Below, piece by piece: positions 18,005-25,989 of a stretch of DNA of 49,016 nucleotides. Each line of letters opens with the position of its first letter. Positions within the stretch are counted from its first letter, which is position 1. Under the pieces are notes generated by a model. That model saw only the letters and a list, made by a program, of their open reading frames with translations. It was not told where the DNA came from and searched no databases. The translations under genes and the position numbers were made by a program. The stretch spans positions 1-49,016 of the forward strand of contig JAFRHT010000063.1 of assembly GCA_017433125.1 (NCBI GenBank). Direction: 5' to 3'. Source of the stretch: Solobacterium sp. Lineage in GTDB: Bacteria; Bacillota_I; Bacilli_A; Erysipelotrichales; Erysipelotrichaceae.

Positions 18005-19495
18005 ATGGAAAAGTTCATACTCGCAATTGATCAGGGCACGACATCATGCCGCGCGATCCTGTTTGATCATGATTCGAAGATCCGCCAGGTTGCCCAGCGG
18101 GAGTTCACACAGATTTTCCGGCAGCCGGGCTGGGTCGAACACGATGCCAACGAAATCTTCCTGACCGTGGAAAGCGTCATGGCGTCCTGCCTGCAGAATG
18201 CCGGCGTCCAGCCGGACCAGGTTGCCGCTGTCGGTATCACCAACCAGCGGGAGACCACAGTTGTCTGGAACAGGGAAACCGGTTTGCCGATCGCCAACGC
18301 GATTGTCTGGCAGTCCCGGCAGACAGCCGAAATCTGTGATGACCTGCGCAGCCACGGCTATGAAGACCTCATCCGCAGCCGCACCGGGCTGCGCATTGAC
18401 CCGTACTTCTCAGCCAGCAAAATCCGCTGGATCCTGGATCATACGGAAGGCGGGCAGCAGATGGCGGAAGAGGGGAAACTGCTGGCCGGCACGATTGATA
18501 CATGGCTGATGTACAGACTCAGCGGCGGTACGGCACATGTGACAGACTATTCCAATGCCAGCCGCACGATGCTTTACAATATCTTTGAAAAGAAATGGGA
18601 TGAACGTATTCTGGCCTTGCTGAACATCCCGGCCTGCATGCTGCCGGAGGTAAAGGATTCGAGCGGCCATTTCGCGGATATTGACGCTACGCACTTCTTC
18701 GGCCACAGTGTGCCGATCATGGGTGTGGCCGGCGACCAGCAGGCCGCGCTGTTCGGTCAGAAGTGCTTCACCCCGGGCATGGCCAAGAATACATACGGCA
18801 CCGGGTGCTTCCTGCTCATGAACACCGGCAGCGAACCGAAGGTATCTGACAACGGCCTTGTTACCACGATTGCCTGGGGCTACAAAGGGGAGATCACCTA
18901 TGCCCTGGAAGGCAGTGTCTTTGTTGCCGGATCGGCCATTCAGTGGCTGCGGGATGAACTGAAGTTCTTTGCGGCTTCCCCGGAATCCGAAGAACTCGCG
19001 CTGGCTGCCAAGGATGACAGCATATACGTTGTTCCGGCATTCGTCGGCCTGGGGGCGCCTTACTGGGATGACCGGGCCAGAGGGGCCATCTTCGGCCTGA
19101 CCCGCGGCAGTGACCGGGCGGATCTCACCCGCGCAACCCTGCAGTCCCTGGCTTATCAGACAAAGGATGTGCTTGATGCCATGAAGGCGGATGCGAAAGA
19201 TGATATCTCGGTGCTGCGGGTGGACGGCGGTGCCAGTGCGAACAACTACCTGATGCAGTTCCAGAGTGATGTGCTTCAGTGCCAGGTGGTCAGGCCGCAG
19301 AATGTCGAGACAACCGCTTTAGGCGCGGCTTATCTGGCCGGGCTGGCAGCCGGGTACTGGCAGAGCATGGAAGAACTGAGCGCTGACCAGGGCGCTGACA
19401 AGATCTATGAACCTGTGATGTCTCCCCAGGAGGCGGAAGAGAAATACAAAGGCTGGCAGAAAGCCGTGGAAGCGGCCAGATTCTTCAGCCGGTAA
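18005..19495 (+). CDS. glpK: Glycerol kinase
   Basis: Phosphorylates glycerol to sn-glycerol 3-phosphate with ATP; 496 aa, the normal length. FGGY-family signatures include the N-terminal phosphate loop [15 protein letters not shown], the substrate region NQRET, the hinge [13 protein letters not shown] and the C-terminal [24 protein letters not shown] precedes the ATG. No glpF or glpD is next to it. It shares a likely operon with the upstream hydrolase and ends at a strong terminator. Confidence 0.98.
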   Translation: MEKFILAIDQGTTSCRAILFDHDSKIRQVAQREFTQIFRQPGWVEHDANEIFLTVESVMASCLQNAGVQPDQVAAVGITNQRETTVVWNRETGLPIANAIVWQSRQTAEICDDLRSHGYEDLIRSRTGLRIDPYFSASKIRWILDHTEGGQQMAEEGKLLAGTIDTWLMYRLSGGTAHVTDYSNASRTMLYNIFEKKWDERILALLNIPACMLPEVKDSSGHFADIDATHFFGHSVPIMGVAGDQQAALFGQKCFTPGMAKNTYGTGCFLLMNTGSEPKVSDNGLVTTIAWGYKGEITYALEGSVFVAGSAIQWLRDELKFFAASPESEELALAAKDDSIYVVPAFVGLGAPYWDDRARGAIFGLTRGSDRADLTRATLQSLAYQTKDVLDAMKADAKDDISVLRVDGGASANNYLMQFQSDVLQCQVVRPQNVETTALGAAYLAGLAAGYWQSMEELSADQGADKIYEPVMSPQEAEEKYKGWQKAVEAARFFSR

Positions 19496-19504
19496 TGAAT
19501 GAAG

Positions 19505-19537
19505 AAAAACAGATGAATGAAATCATCTGTTTTTTTT
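19505..19537 (+). terminator. Terminator after glpK
   Basis: ACAGATGA (19509-19516), loop ATGAAA, TCATCTGT (19523-19530), followed by eight T and preceded by an A run. Confidence 0.93.
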
Positions 19538-19582
19538 CACATTCCGCAAAGCATAACTTAATATCTCTATTATGTTTTTATT

Positions 19583-19646
19583 CAGCCGGGATTTCGAAAT
19601 GTTTTTTTTATGGCAGAGCATCTGCTGGTTCAAAAGATCCCGGCGG
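19583..19646. other. Intergenic inverted repeat enclosing a smaller hairpin
   Basis: GCCGGGAT (near 19583) pairs with ATCCCGGC (near 19638). Inside lies GCAGA-GCA-TCTGC. There is no T run after it, so it is not a terminator. It could be a folded 5' leader for the dihydrofolate reductase gene or part of a small RNA; no promoter is clear. Confidence 0.3.
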
Positions 19647-19718
19647 CCTGAAGTGACAGCGATATCCTGCTCAGGAAAGACATTTTTTCATGTATTGTAA
19701 TAGCAGGGGGAGAACAAA

Positions 19719-20207
19719 ATGATTGCCATTATCGCTGCCGTTGCCCGTAACCGGGTAATCGGCTGTAACGGCCGAATACCATGGGATCTGCCGGCCGACC
19801 GCAGGCACTTCCGGGAAACAACAATGGGGCAGGCTGTGATTATGGGCCGCCGTACTTATGAAGAGATCGGGCATCCGCTGCCGGGCCGGCTGACGATTGT
19901 TGTTTCTGCCGGCAGCACTTTTTCAGGCCCGGACCTGCTGACGGTCCGCTCGCTTGCCGAGGGGATCATGGCGGCCGGAGAACATGATGTTTTCATTGCC
20001 GGCGGGGCACGGCTGTACCGGGAAGCATTGCCGCTGGCGGAGGTGCTGTATCTGACGGAAATCGATGCCGATTATGCCGGGGATACGTTTTTTCCTGCTT
20101 TTGACGTGAGCAACTATATCCGGACGGTTGTTCGTGAAGTCGGCGGCAGGCCGGCATACCGCTTTGTCACATACCGCCGCCGTACCCGGGAAGTCAGTAT
20201 ACAGTGA
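19719..20207 (+). CDS. folA: Dihydrofolate reductase
   Basis: Reduces dihydrofolate to tetrahydrofolate with NADPH, 162 aa. The family signature is clear: IAAVARNRVIGCNGRIPWDLPAD (start region), the acidic Asp at the WDLPAD loop, MGRRTYEEIG for NADPH binding, and FIAGGARLYREALP. The C-terminal half has YLTEIDADYAGDTFFP. GCAGGGGGAG lies ahead of the ATG. No thymidylate synthase is adjacent. It appears to be a single-gene unit; the thrS promoter begins four bases after its stop. Confidence 0.96.
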   Translation: MIAIIAAVARNRVIGCNGRIPWDLPADRRHFRETTMGQAVIMGRRTYEEIGHPLPGRLTIVVSAGSTFSGPDLLTVRSLAEGIMAAGEHDVFIAGGARLYREALPLAEVLYLTEIDADYAGDTFFPAFDVSNYIRTVVREVGGRPAYRFVTYRRRTREVSIQ

Positions 20208-20210
20208 ACA

Positions 20211-20239
20211 TTGACACCGGGCCGGAACAGAGTTATAAC
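20211..20239 (+). promoter_or_regulatory. Promoter of thrS
   Basis: Consensus TTGACA (20211-20216), 17-base spacer, TATAAC (20234-20239). Confidence 0.88.
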
Positions 20240-20245
20240 TAGAAA

Positions 20246-20462
20246 CAGAAATGCGTTGAACAGGACACGATTTTCCTGACCTGATCAGAGAAGCTGCCGG
20301 GTGGTGCAAGGCAGCTGAGGGAAAAAGGAACGTTACCGCCTGGGAGCAGGGCCCTAATCGGCTGCCGTAAGTCTGCGTTAAAGACCAATGAGGTGTCCGT
20401 GCAAGTCACGGGAATTAAGGTGGTACCGCGCATACAGGCGTCCTTTTGCAGGACGCTTTTTT
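20246..20462 (+). ncRNA. T-box riboswitch, threonine specifier
   Basis: Senses uncharged tRNA-Thr and controls thrS. The T-box sequence AAGGTGGTACCGCG is at 20417-20430. The terminator GCGTCCT-TTTGC-AGGACGC (20438-20456) is followed by six T. The specifier is best read as ACC (Thr) at 20335-20337, four bases before GGGAGC, as in the valS leader. Confidence 0.93.
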
Positions 20463-20482
20463 GAACTCTGGAGGGAAAGATC

Positions 20483-22240
20483 ATGATCAATTTCAAAGAA
20501 GACGAAAAACTCAGTGTACTGAACCACAGCTGTGCCCATCTCATGGCGCAGGCCGTCAAGCATCTCTACCCGCAGGCCCGTTTCTGGGTCGGCCCGGTCG
20601 TGGATGAAGGCTTCTACTACGACATGGATCTCGGCGACGAAGTCATTCATGACGAAGATCTCGAGAAGATCGAGAAGGAAATGAAGAAGATCGCCAAGGA
20701 CGGCAAGAAGATCGTGCGGCACGAAATCAGCCGGGCGGAAGCGGAAGAAATGTTCAAGGATGATCCGTACAAGCTGGACCTGATTGCCAACATGCCGGAA
20801 GATGAAGCCATCACGATCTATACCCAGGGTGATTATACAGACCTGTGCCGCGGTCCGCACGTTGATTCCGTCAAGGACTGCCGTTTCTTCAAGCTGCTGA
20901 AGCATTCCGGCGCGTACTGGAAGGGCGACAAGAACAACAAGGTCCTGCAGAGAGTCTACGGTGTCTGCCTGCCGACCCAGGAAGAACTGGATGCGCACCT
21001 GGCTGATCTGGAAGACGCCAAGGCCAGAGACCACCGCAAGATCGGCAAGGACATGCAGATGTTCATGTTCTCCGACCTGGTCGGTTCCGGTCTGCCGATC
21101 TGGCTGCCGAACGGCTTCACGATGCGGCGTATTCTGGCTGACTACATGATGGACCGCGAACTCAACAGCGGTTACATCCATGTCAAGACACCGGTTGTTG
21201 CCAATGTCCGCCTGTACAAGACATCCGGTCACTGGGCCCACTACCGTGACGACATGTTCCCGGCCATGGACATGGACGAGGATGAAGCATATGTCCTGCG
21301 TCCGATGAACTGCCCGGAACACATGGTTATCTATAAGTCCCAGCTGCATTCCTACCGTGATCTGCCGATCCGGATCGCTGAAATCGCCGATGACTTCCGT
21401 TATGAAGCCAGCGGTGCCCTGACTGGTATGGAGCGTCTGCGCGGCTTTGCCCAGAATGACTCCCATATCTTTGTCACACCGGAGCAGCTCAAGGAAGAAT
21501 GCCAGCGGGTTCTTGACCTGATCATCAGCGTATACAATGACTTCAATATCAAGGATTACCGTTTCCGTCTGTCTCTGCGTGACATCAACAACAAGGAAAA
21601 GTACTTCGGCAATGACGAACTCTGGGAGATGAGTGAGACAGCCCTGCGGGAAGTACTGCAGGAAAGACATGTTGACTTCTATGAGGCTCCGGGTGAAGCT
21701 GCTTTCTATGGCCCGAAGATCGACGTGCAGATTCGTTCAGCTGTCGGTCATGACGTAACCATGTCCACTGTCCAGGTTGACTATCAGCTGCCGCGCCGGT
21801 TCGAACTGACCTATATCGATGAAAACGGCGAAAAGCAGACCCCGATTGTTGTCCACAGAGCCATCCTCGGTTCTCTGGACCGCTTCTTCGCACTCCTGCT
21901 GGAAGAGACAAAGGGTGTCCTGCCGCTGTGGCTGGCCCCGACCCAGATCGTTGTCATCCCGGTATCCCCGGATGCCCACCGCGAGTATGCCGATAAGGTC
22001 ATCGCCGAACTGAAGAAACATAAGATCCGGGTCAGGATGGATGACCGCAACGAGAAGCTTGGTTACAGAGTCCGTGAAGCCCAGACCCAGAAGATTCCGG
22101 TCGAAGTGGTTGTCGGTGACGGTGAAGCTAAGGAAAACAGCGTCACTGTCCGCCGGTATGGTTCGAAGGAAGAGACAAAGATGTCCCTGGATGACTTCGT
22201 CAAGGCCATGCTGGACGAGATTGACCGCAAGGGTAAATAA
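20483..22240 (+). CDS. thrS: Threonyl-tRNA synthetase lacking the TGS domain
   Basis: Class II synthetase charging tRNA-Thr, 585 aa against about 640 for most bacteria. The protein starts almost directly in the editing domain: the HxxxH zinc/editing motif HSCAHLMAQAVKH is at residues 14-26. Class II motifs (motif 2 region FRYEASGALTGMERLRGF, motif 3 HRAILGSLDRFFALL) and the C-terminal anticodon-binding domain are intact. The N-terminal TGS (N1) domain is absent, and there is no space for it, because the T-box terminator ends 20 bases upstream. GGAGG precedes the ATG. Loss of this domain is known in some reduced-genome relatives, as far as I recall. Confidence 0.96.
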   Translation: MINFKEDEKLSVLNHSCAHLMAQAVKHLYPQARFWVGPVVDEGFYYDMDLGDEVIHDEDLEKIEKEMKKIAKDGKKIVRHEISRAEAEEMFKDDPYKLDLIANMPEDEAITIYTQGDYTDLCRGPHVDSVKDCRFFKLLKHSGAYWKGDKNNKVLQRVYGVCLPTQEELDAHLADLEDAKARDHRKIGKDMQMFMFSDLVGSGLPIWLPNGFTMRRILADYMMDRELNSGYIHVKTPVVANVRLYKTSGHWAHYRDDMFPAMDMDEDEAYVLRPMNCPEHMVIYKSQLHSYRDLPIRIAEIADDFRYEASGALTGMERLRGFAQNDSHIFVTPEQLKEECQRVLDLIISVYNDFNIKDYRFRLSLRDINNKEKYFGNDELWEMSETALREVLQERHVDFYEAPGEAAFYGPKIDVQIRSAVGHDVTMSTVQVDYQLPRRFELTYIDENGEKQTPIVVHRAILGSLDRFFALLLEETKGVLPLWLAPTQIVVIPVSPDAHREYADKVIAELKKHKIRVRMDDRNEKLGYRVREAQTQKIPVEVVVGDGEAKENSVTVRRYGSKEETKMSLDDFVKAMLDEIDRKGK

Positions 22241-22250
22241 GCATCACACA

Positions 22251-22276
22251 AAAGGCGGCGGAAAGCCGCCTTTTTT
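22251..22276 (+). terminator. Terminator after thrS
   Basis: AAAGGCGGC (22251-22259), loop GGAAA, GCCGCCTTT (22265-22273), inside a run of six T. Confidence 0.95.
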
Positions 22277-22327
22277 GCTGTCCGCAGTTTCCTGAAAATA
22301 ACTGTGAAAATTATGTCAATTACCTCA

Positions 22328-22354
22328 CGTATATATACGATTTTATGGTAGAAT
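22328..22354 (+). promoter_or_regulatory. Hydrogenase operon promoter with palindromic operator candidate
   Basis: An extended -10, TGG-TAGAAT (TAGAAT at 22349-22354), has no recognisable -35. In the place of the -35 is a perfect 12-base palindrome, CGTATATATACG (22328-22339). This placement suits a repressor or activator site. The regulator is not known; the site does not match the Rex consensus. Confidence 0.55.
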
Positions 22355-22360
22355 ACTTTG

Positions 22361-22497
22361 GAAGTACGGGCTTTTTTCGTGCGTTGGAAAAAGTGTCTGC
22401 TTCTTGTCTCCGGAGTGATCCGGACGGAATCGAAATCTTGAAATGTCCTGATGTCGGCACGAGGTGCTGACTGTCATAGGGAAAAGGAGGATCAGGG
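22361..22497 (+). ncRNA. Long, possibly structured 5' leader of the hydrogenase operon
   Basis: About 137 transcribed bases precede hndA. Two helices can be drawn: TCCGGAG-TG-ATCCGGA-like pairing near 22410-22425, and GTCGGCA-CGAGG-TGCTGAC (22453-22471, with one G-U pair). AAAGGAGG follows at 22484-22491. I do not recognise a known riboswitch class. Confidence 0.35.
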
Positions 22498-22995
22498 ATG
22501 GAAAGACTGAACGAGGTATCCCTCAAGAAGATCGACGAAATCGTCAACAAGCATGCAGGTGAGCCGGGACCTGTCATCGTCATGCTGCACGAAGTCCAGG
22601 ATGAACTGGGTTATGTGCCGTATGAAGCAATGGAAGCTATTGCAAAGGCTACCGGCAAGAGCATAGCCGAAGTATTCGGTGTTGTTAATTTCTATGCGCA
22701 GTTTACAACTGAACCGAAGGGCAAGCACATCATCAATGTCTGCCTGGGCACAGCCTGTTATGTCAAGAACTCGCAGAAGCTGATTGACCTGGCGTCACAG
22801 CTGACCGGTGCCGGTGTCAACGCCACCAGCAAGGACGGCATTTTCTCGCTTGACGCAACAAGATGCCTGGGTGCCTGCGGTCTGGCTCCGGTAGTTGTTA
22901 TTGACGGCCGGGTTGTCGGCAGCTGCACACCGCAGAAGCTGGAAGCGGAAATCAAAGCACTGACAGAGGCTGAAAAGGCTGAACTGAGGGCCTGA
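22498..22995 (+). CDS. hndA: Hydrogenase [2Fe-2S] subunit, NuoE/HndA family
   Basis: Thioredoxin-like [2Fe-2S] electron carrier of NAD(P)-linked [FeFe]-hydrogenases, 165 aa. An N-terminal helical part (1 to about 75, ELGYVPYEAM) precedes the cluster-binding cysteines in CLGTACYVKN and RCLGACGLAPV, in the family spacing C-x4-C ... C-x3-C. It is the first gene of the operon. Its stop overlaps the next start by one base (TGATG). Lysine codons are mostly AAG, as in hndB, hndC and hndD. Partner subunits lie 3.5-8 kb downstream in the same operon. Confidence 0.95.
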   Translation: MERLNEVSLKKIDEIVNKHAGEPGPVIVMLHEVQDELGYVPYEAMEAIAKATGKSIAEVFGVVNFYAQFTTEPKGKHIINVCLGTACYVKNSQKLIDLASQLTGAGVNATSKDGIFSLDATRCLGACGLAPVVVIDGRVVGSCTPQKLEAEIKALTEAEKAELRA

Positions 22996-23357
22996 TGCAG
23001 GCGCGTGATATTGCCGCGGCACTGCATGCAGAACCGCTGCACATCTGGAATGAGCATCTGCTGACAAAAGACTATACGGCAGCGTTTGCGACAGACCTGA
23101 TGAGCGATGCGCTGGCAATGATTCAGACGTCACCGGAAGATACGGTACTGATTACCGGTCTGTGTAATTCCCAGGTTCTGCGGACGGCAGAGATGCTGGA
23201 TATCGAGCTGATCATCTTTGTCCGCGGAAAGATGCTGGGTGAGGAAGCCATGGAAATCGCCAGGGAGATGGGATTCAATATTTACCGGACCGATTATACG
23301 ATGTATACCGCCTGCGGTATTCTGTACAGTCTTGGCCTGCGGGGCATCAATGGCTAG
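22995..23357 (+). CDS. DRTGG-like domain protein (first of two)
   Basis: 120 aa, no signal or membrane segment. A helical N-terminus is followed by an alternating beta/alpha pattern typical of small DRTGG-like domains found beside clostridial hydrogenases: VLITGLCNSQVLRTAEML, then IIFVRGKMLGEEAMEIA and FNIYRTDYTMYTACGIL. The literal DRTGG motif is not present, so family membership rests on pattern and context. DRTGG domains elsewhere sit next to CBS pairs or phosphotransacetylases and probably bind small ligands. The role here is unknown. It overlaps hndA by one base and the next gene by eight. Confidence 0.75.
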   Translation: MQARDIAAALHAEPLHIWNEHLLTKDYTAAFATDLMSDALAMIQTSPEDTVLITGLCNSQVLRTAEMLDIELIIFVRGKMLGEEAMEIAREMGFNIYRTDYTMYTACGILYSLGLRGING

Positions 23358-23778
23358 CCTGCTGCACAAGGAATATGAAGTAGTCCGGGATGATTATTCC
23401 TTGGCCGGCAAGGTCAGCTCCGATATCAAGCGGACCCTGTCTGCTGTCGGCATCAGCCCGGCAGTGCTCAGAAGAATTGCTGTTGCAAGCTATGAATCTG
23501 AAATCAACATGATCATTCACGCCTGGGGCGGAGTGATCACGCTGGATGTCATGGAAGACGGTACGATCCAGATTGTCTTCAAGGATCCCGGCCCGGGCAT
23601 AGCCGACCTGGAAAAGGCACTGACCCCTGGATGGTCGACTGCCAGTGAGAAAGCCCGCAACATGGGCTTCGGAGCCGGCATGGGACTGCCGAATATCAAG
23701 CGGGTATCCGATGAATTCGACATTCAGTCATCCGAGGCGGGAACAACCCTGACACTGGGTTTCCGGGAACAGGCATGA
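23350..23778 (+). CDS. GHKL ATPase resembling anti-sigma kinase RsbW/SpoIIAB
   Basis: 142 aa. The fold is that of a single ATP-binding domain: the helix with Glu/Asn (ASYESEINMIIHA), G1 box KDPGPGIADLEKAL, and G2 box GFGAGMGLPNIKR. Length and lack of a dimerisation/phosphotransfer domain match RsbW-type serine kinases and not histidine kinases. I start at ATG 23350, where conserved sequence begins; an upstream in-frame start at 23218 would run through the previous gene. No sigma factor or anti-anti-sigma partner is nearby, so the substrate may be one of the neighbouring proteins. Confidence 0.85.
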   Translation: MASLLHKEYEVVRDDYSLAGKVSSDIKRTLSAVGISPAVLRRIAVASYESEINMIIHAWGGVITLDVMEDGTIQIVFKDPGPGIADLEKALTPGWSTASEKARNMGFGAGMGLPNIKRVSDEFDIQSSEAGTTLTLGFREQA

Positions 23779-24959
23779 ACGGCTCTGTTGTAACGTATAC
23801 ACTGGAGCGCTGTGTCAAGTGCATGCGCTGCGTGCAGGCCTGTCCGACCTCAGCCCTGCGCATGGAAGACAACCGGGTCATCATTGACGGCCACCACTGC
23901 CTCAACTGCGGCAAGTGCATGCGGGCCTGTCATTCCCAGGGCCTGCTGGCCAAGGGGAGCACTCTGGAAGACATCAAGAACTATGACTATACAGTCTGTA
24001 TCGTCCCGGGGGCACTGATCAGTTCGTGCCGTTCCCTGGATGAAGCTGAGAATCTCTTCTACGCGATCAGGGAACTGGGCTTTGATGAAGTTGTTGACTT
24101 TACCGATATCGAAGGCCAGATGATGCAGGAAACGCGGATTCTGGCTGAAGCGGATGAAGGGCTGGTCATTTCATCGATGTGCCCGGTTATCAACAAGCTG
24201 ATTGAAGAACGGTATCCGATGCTGGTCAATCATCTGGCCCCGCTGAACTATCCCAGTGAAATTGCCGCCCGGAAAATCCGGGAAAGGCTGAAAGACAAGG
24301 GCGATGTCGGTATCTTCCATCTCTGCGAGTGCGAAGCAAAACTGGCATTTGCCAAATATCCTTACCTCAATATGCAGTATGAAGTGGATCATGCTCTGGC
24401 TACAGTGGATATTTTCCCGCTGATCAGAGAGAACCTCGACAAGGGCAGACTGCCGGTCACATTGTGCCGGGAAGGGCTGCAGGCCTGCAACCCGACCATG
24501 ATGCTGCAGATGCCGGATGATCTGATTGCCGACGGGTTTGACAAGATCAACGACATACTGGATATGACGGAATTCGGACTGCTGGAACGTTTCCGGATTC
24601 TGCACCTGTTTCCCTGCTTCAACGGCTGCATCGGCGGCCACCTGCTGTGGGGCAACAGTTATCTGACCAAAAACAACATCGATGCGCTGACTTCCGAGCG
24701 GCGGAAACAGCCGAGCGAAATCAACATCGAAAAACTCTACAGCGGCAGGATCATATCCGGGGATGAAGATCCGCGGACACTGATGGAAAAACTGGCTTTC
24801 TTCCAGAAGGTCAATGAACAGCTGGAACTGCTGCCGGGTTACGACTGCAGCGCCTGCGGCATGCAGACATGCCGGATCATGGCTGAAGCAATCGTCAACG
24901 GCACCAAGAAGCTGGAGGACTGCCACATACTGCACAGCATGAAGGAGAAAGACGTATGA
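23775..24959 (+). CDS. Hydrogenase-like iron-sulfur protein with degenerate H-cluster motifs
   Basis: 394 aa. Two N-terminal [4Fe-4S] ferredoxin motifs (CVKCMRCVQACP and CLNCGKCMRACH) precede a region related to the catalytic domain of [FeFe]-hydrogenase. The expected TSCCPxW is SSMCP (133-137), the second motif is CECEAK (184-189), and the third is CFNGC (281-285) without the GGGQ that should follow. Four cysteines that could hold the cubane remain, but the pocket for the diiron site is altered. A C-terminal Fe-S domain (CSACGMQTCR...C) ends the protein. It is therefore more likely an electron carrier or sensor than a hydrogenase. ATGA overlaps occur at both ends. Confidence 0.85.
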   Translation: MNGSVVTYTLERCVKCMRCVQACPTSALRMEDNRVIIDGHHCLNCGKCMRACHSQGLLAKGSTLEDIKNYDYTVCIVPGALISSCRSLDEAENLFYAIRELGFDEVVDFTDIEGQMMQETRILAEADEGLVISSMCPVINKLIEERYPMLVNHLAPLNYPSEIAARKIRERLKDKGDVGIFHLCECEAKLAFAKYPYLNMQYEVDHALATVDIFPLIRENLDKGRLPVTLCREGLQACNPTMMLQMPDDLIADGFDKINDILDMTEFGLLERFRILHLFPCFNGCIGGHLLWGNSYLTKNNIDALTSERRKQPSEINIEKLYSGRIISGDEDPRTLMEKLAFFQKVNEQLELLPGYDCSACGMQTCRIMAEAIVNGTKKLEDCHILHSMKEKDV

Positions 24960-25288
24960 AAGTACAGGAACTGATTGAAAAGACCGGGTGGTCATGCGCC
25001 ACACAGAAAGCAGCGCTGGACCGCACCGTTAACGGGGCGTTCTGCGGCGATCTGCTCAGCTGGGTCATGGGCAACGGCGAACCGGAGCAGGCATGGATTA
25101 CCGTACAGGTGCACATGAATGTCATCGGGGTTGCCAGTCTGAGAGAATTCTCCTGCATTATCATTGCCGATCATGCCGTGCTGGCGGAGGATATCATCGC
25201 CAGAGCCGATGAGGAAGATATTCCGGTGATCGAGAGCGGCCTGCCGGTCTATGAAACCGCGAAGAAACTCGTTGAACTGGGGATCTGA
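24956..25288 (+). CDS. DRTGG-like domain protein (second of two)
   Basis: 110 aa, cytoplasmic. Resembles the second half of DRTGG-like proteins: VQVHMNVIGVASLREFSCIIIADHAVLAEDIIARADEE is an alternating strand-helix pattern, ending in IPVIESGLPVYETAKKLVELGI. Only loosely similar to the first copy (22995-23357), so the two are not a recent duplication. It starts inside the stop of the previous gene (ATGA) and shares one base with the PHP gene downstream. Ligand and role are unknown. Confidence 0.75.
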   Translation: MKVQELIEKTGWSCATQKAALDRTVNGAFCGDLLSWVMGNGEPEQAWITVQVHMNVIGVASLREFSCIIIADHAVLAEDIIARADEEDIPVIESGLPVYETAKKLVELGI

Positions 25289-25989
25289 TGTTCTACGATT
25301 TCCACATGCACAGCTGTCTCTCCCCGTGCGCTGAGGATGAGATGACCCCGAACAATATCTGCAATATGGCTATGATCAAAGGCCTCGATATCATCGCGGT
25401 AACTGATCATAATTCCACCCGCCAGCTGCGTTCCGTCAGCATCGCAGCCCGGAACATCGGCCTGAAAATGCTGTATGGGATGGAACTGGAAAGCAGTGAG
25501 GAAGTGCATGTGCTTGGCCTGTTCGGGGAACTGGAAAAAGCCGAGAGCATGCAGCCGTGGATTGATGCGCATATGCCGGTTATTCCGAACCGGCCGGACT
25601 ATTTCGGCAATGAACTGCTCATGGATGAAAATGATCAGGTCATTGGTACGGAAGACAGGCTGCTGCTGGTATCACTGAGTGCCGATCTGAACGCGTGTGT
25701 CGAGGCGATTCATGAACATGGCGGGAAAGCCGTTCTGGCTCATGTGCTGGACCGGTCGAACTCGGTGACCAACCAGCTCGGGTTTATTCCGATGGATCTG
25801 GCTTATGACGGCCTTGAGGTCAAGACGCAGGAACAGCGTCAGCGGGTTCTGAAAATGCATCCCTGGATCAAGGATGATCAGGTAATGTGGTTCGTGGATT
25901 CCGACGCGCACCGGCTGATTGACATCTCTGAACCGGAAAACGTCATTACCCATGGAGAAATCCGGAAGATGTGGGGTGATATTGTATGA
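25288..25989 (+). CDS. PHP-domain phosphoesterase
   Basis: 233 aa metal-dependent hydrolase of the PHP family. The metal ligands appear complete: HMH (His6, His8), TDHNS, GMELESSEEVHV (Glu), VLAH (His) and the terminal DSDAHR (Asp-x-His). This is the set seen in active PHP phosphatases or nucleases, unlike the degenerate PHP of polymerases. It lies in the middle of the hydrogenase operon with overlapping ends. The substrate is unknown; a nucleotide or a protein phosphate made by the GHKL neighbours are possibilities. Lysine codons are mixed AAA/AAG. Confidence 0.88.
   Translation: MFYDFHMHSCLSPCAEDEMTPNNICNMAMIKGLDIIAVTDHNSTRQLRSVSIAARNIGLKMLYGMELESSEEVHVLGLFGELEKAESMQPWIDAHMPVIPNRPDYFGNELLMDENDQVIGTEDRLLLVSLSADLNACVEAIHEHGGKAVLAHVLDRSNSVTNQLGFIPMDLAYDGLEVKTQEQRQRVLKMHPWIKDDQVMWFVDSDAHRLIDISEPENVITHGEIRKMWGDIV

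Noticed and set aside
22300-22330. Possible Rex site (TGTGAAAATTATGTCAA region) upstream of the hydrogenase operon
   Set aside because: Only the left half fits the Rex consensus; the right half does not read TTCACA or TTAACA.
22345-22470. 41-codon frame in the hydrogenase leader
   Set aside because: Its ATG lies before the -10 element and has no ribosome-binding site, so the transcript would not contain the start.
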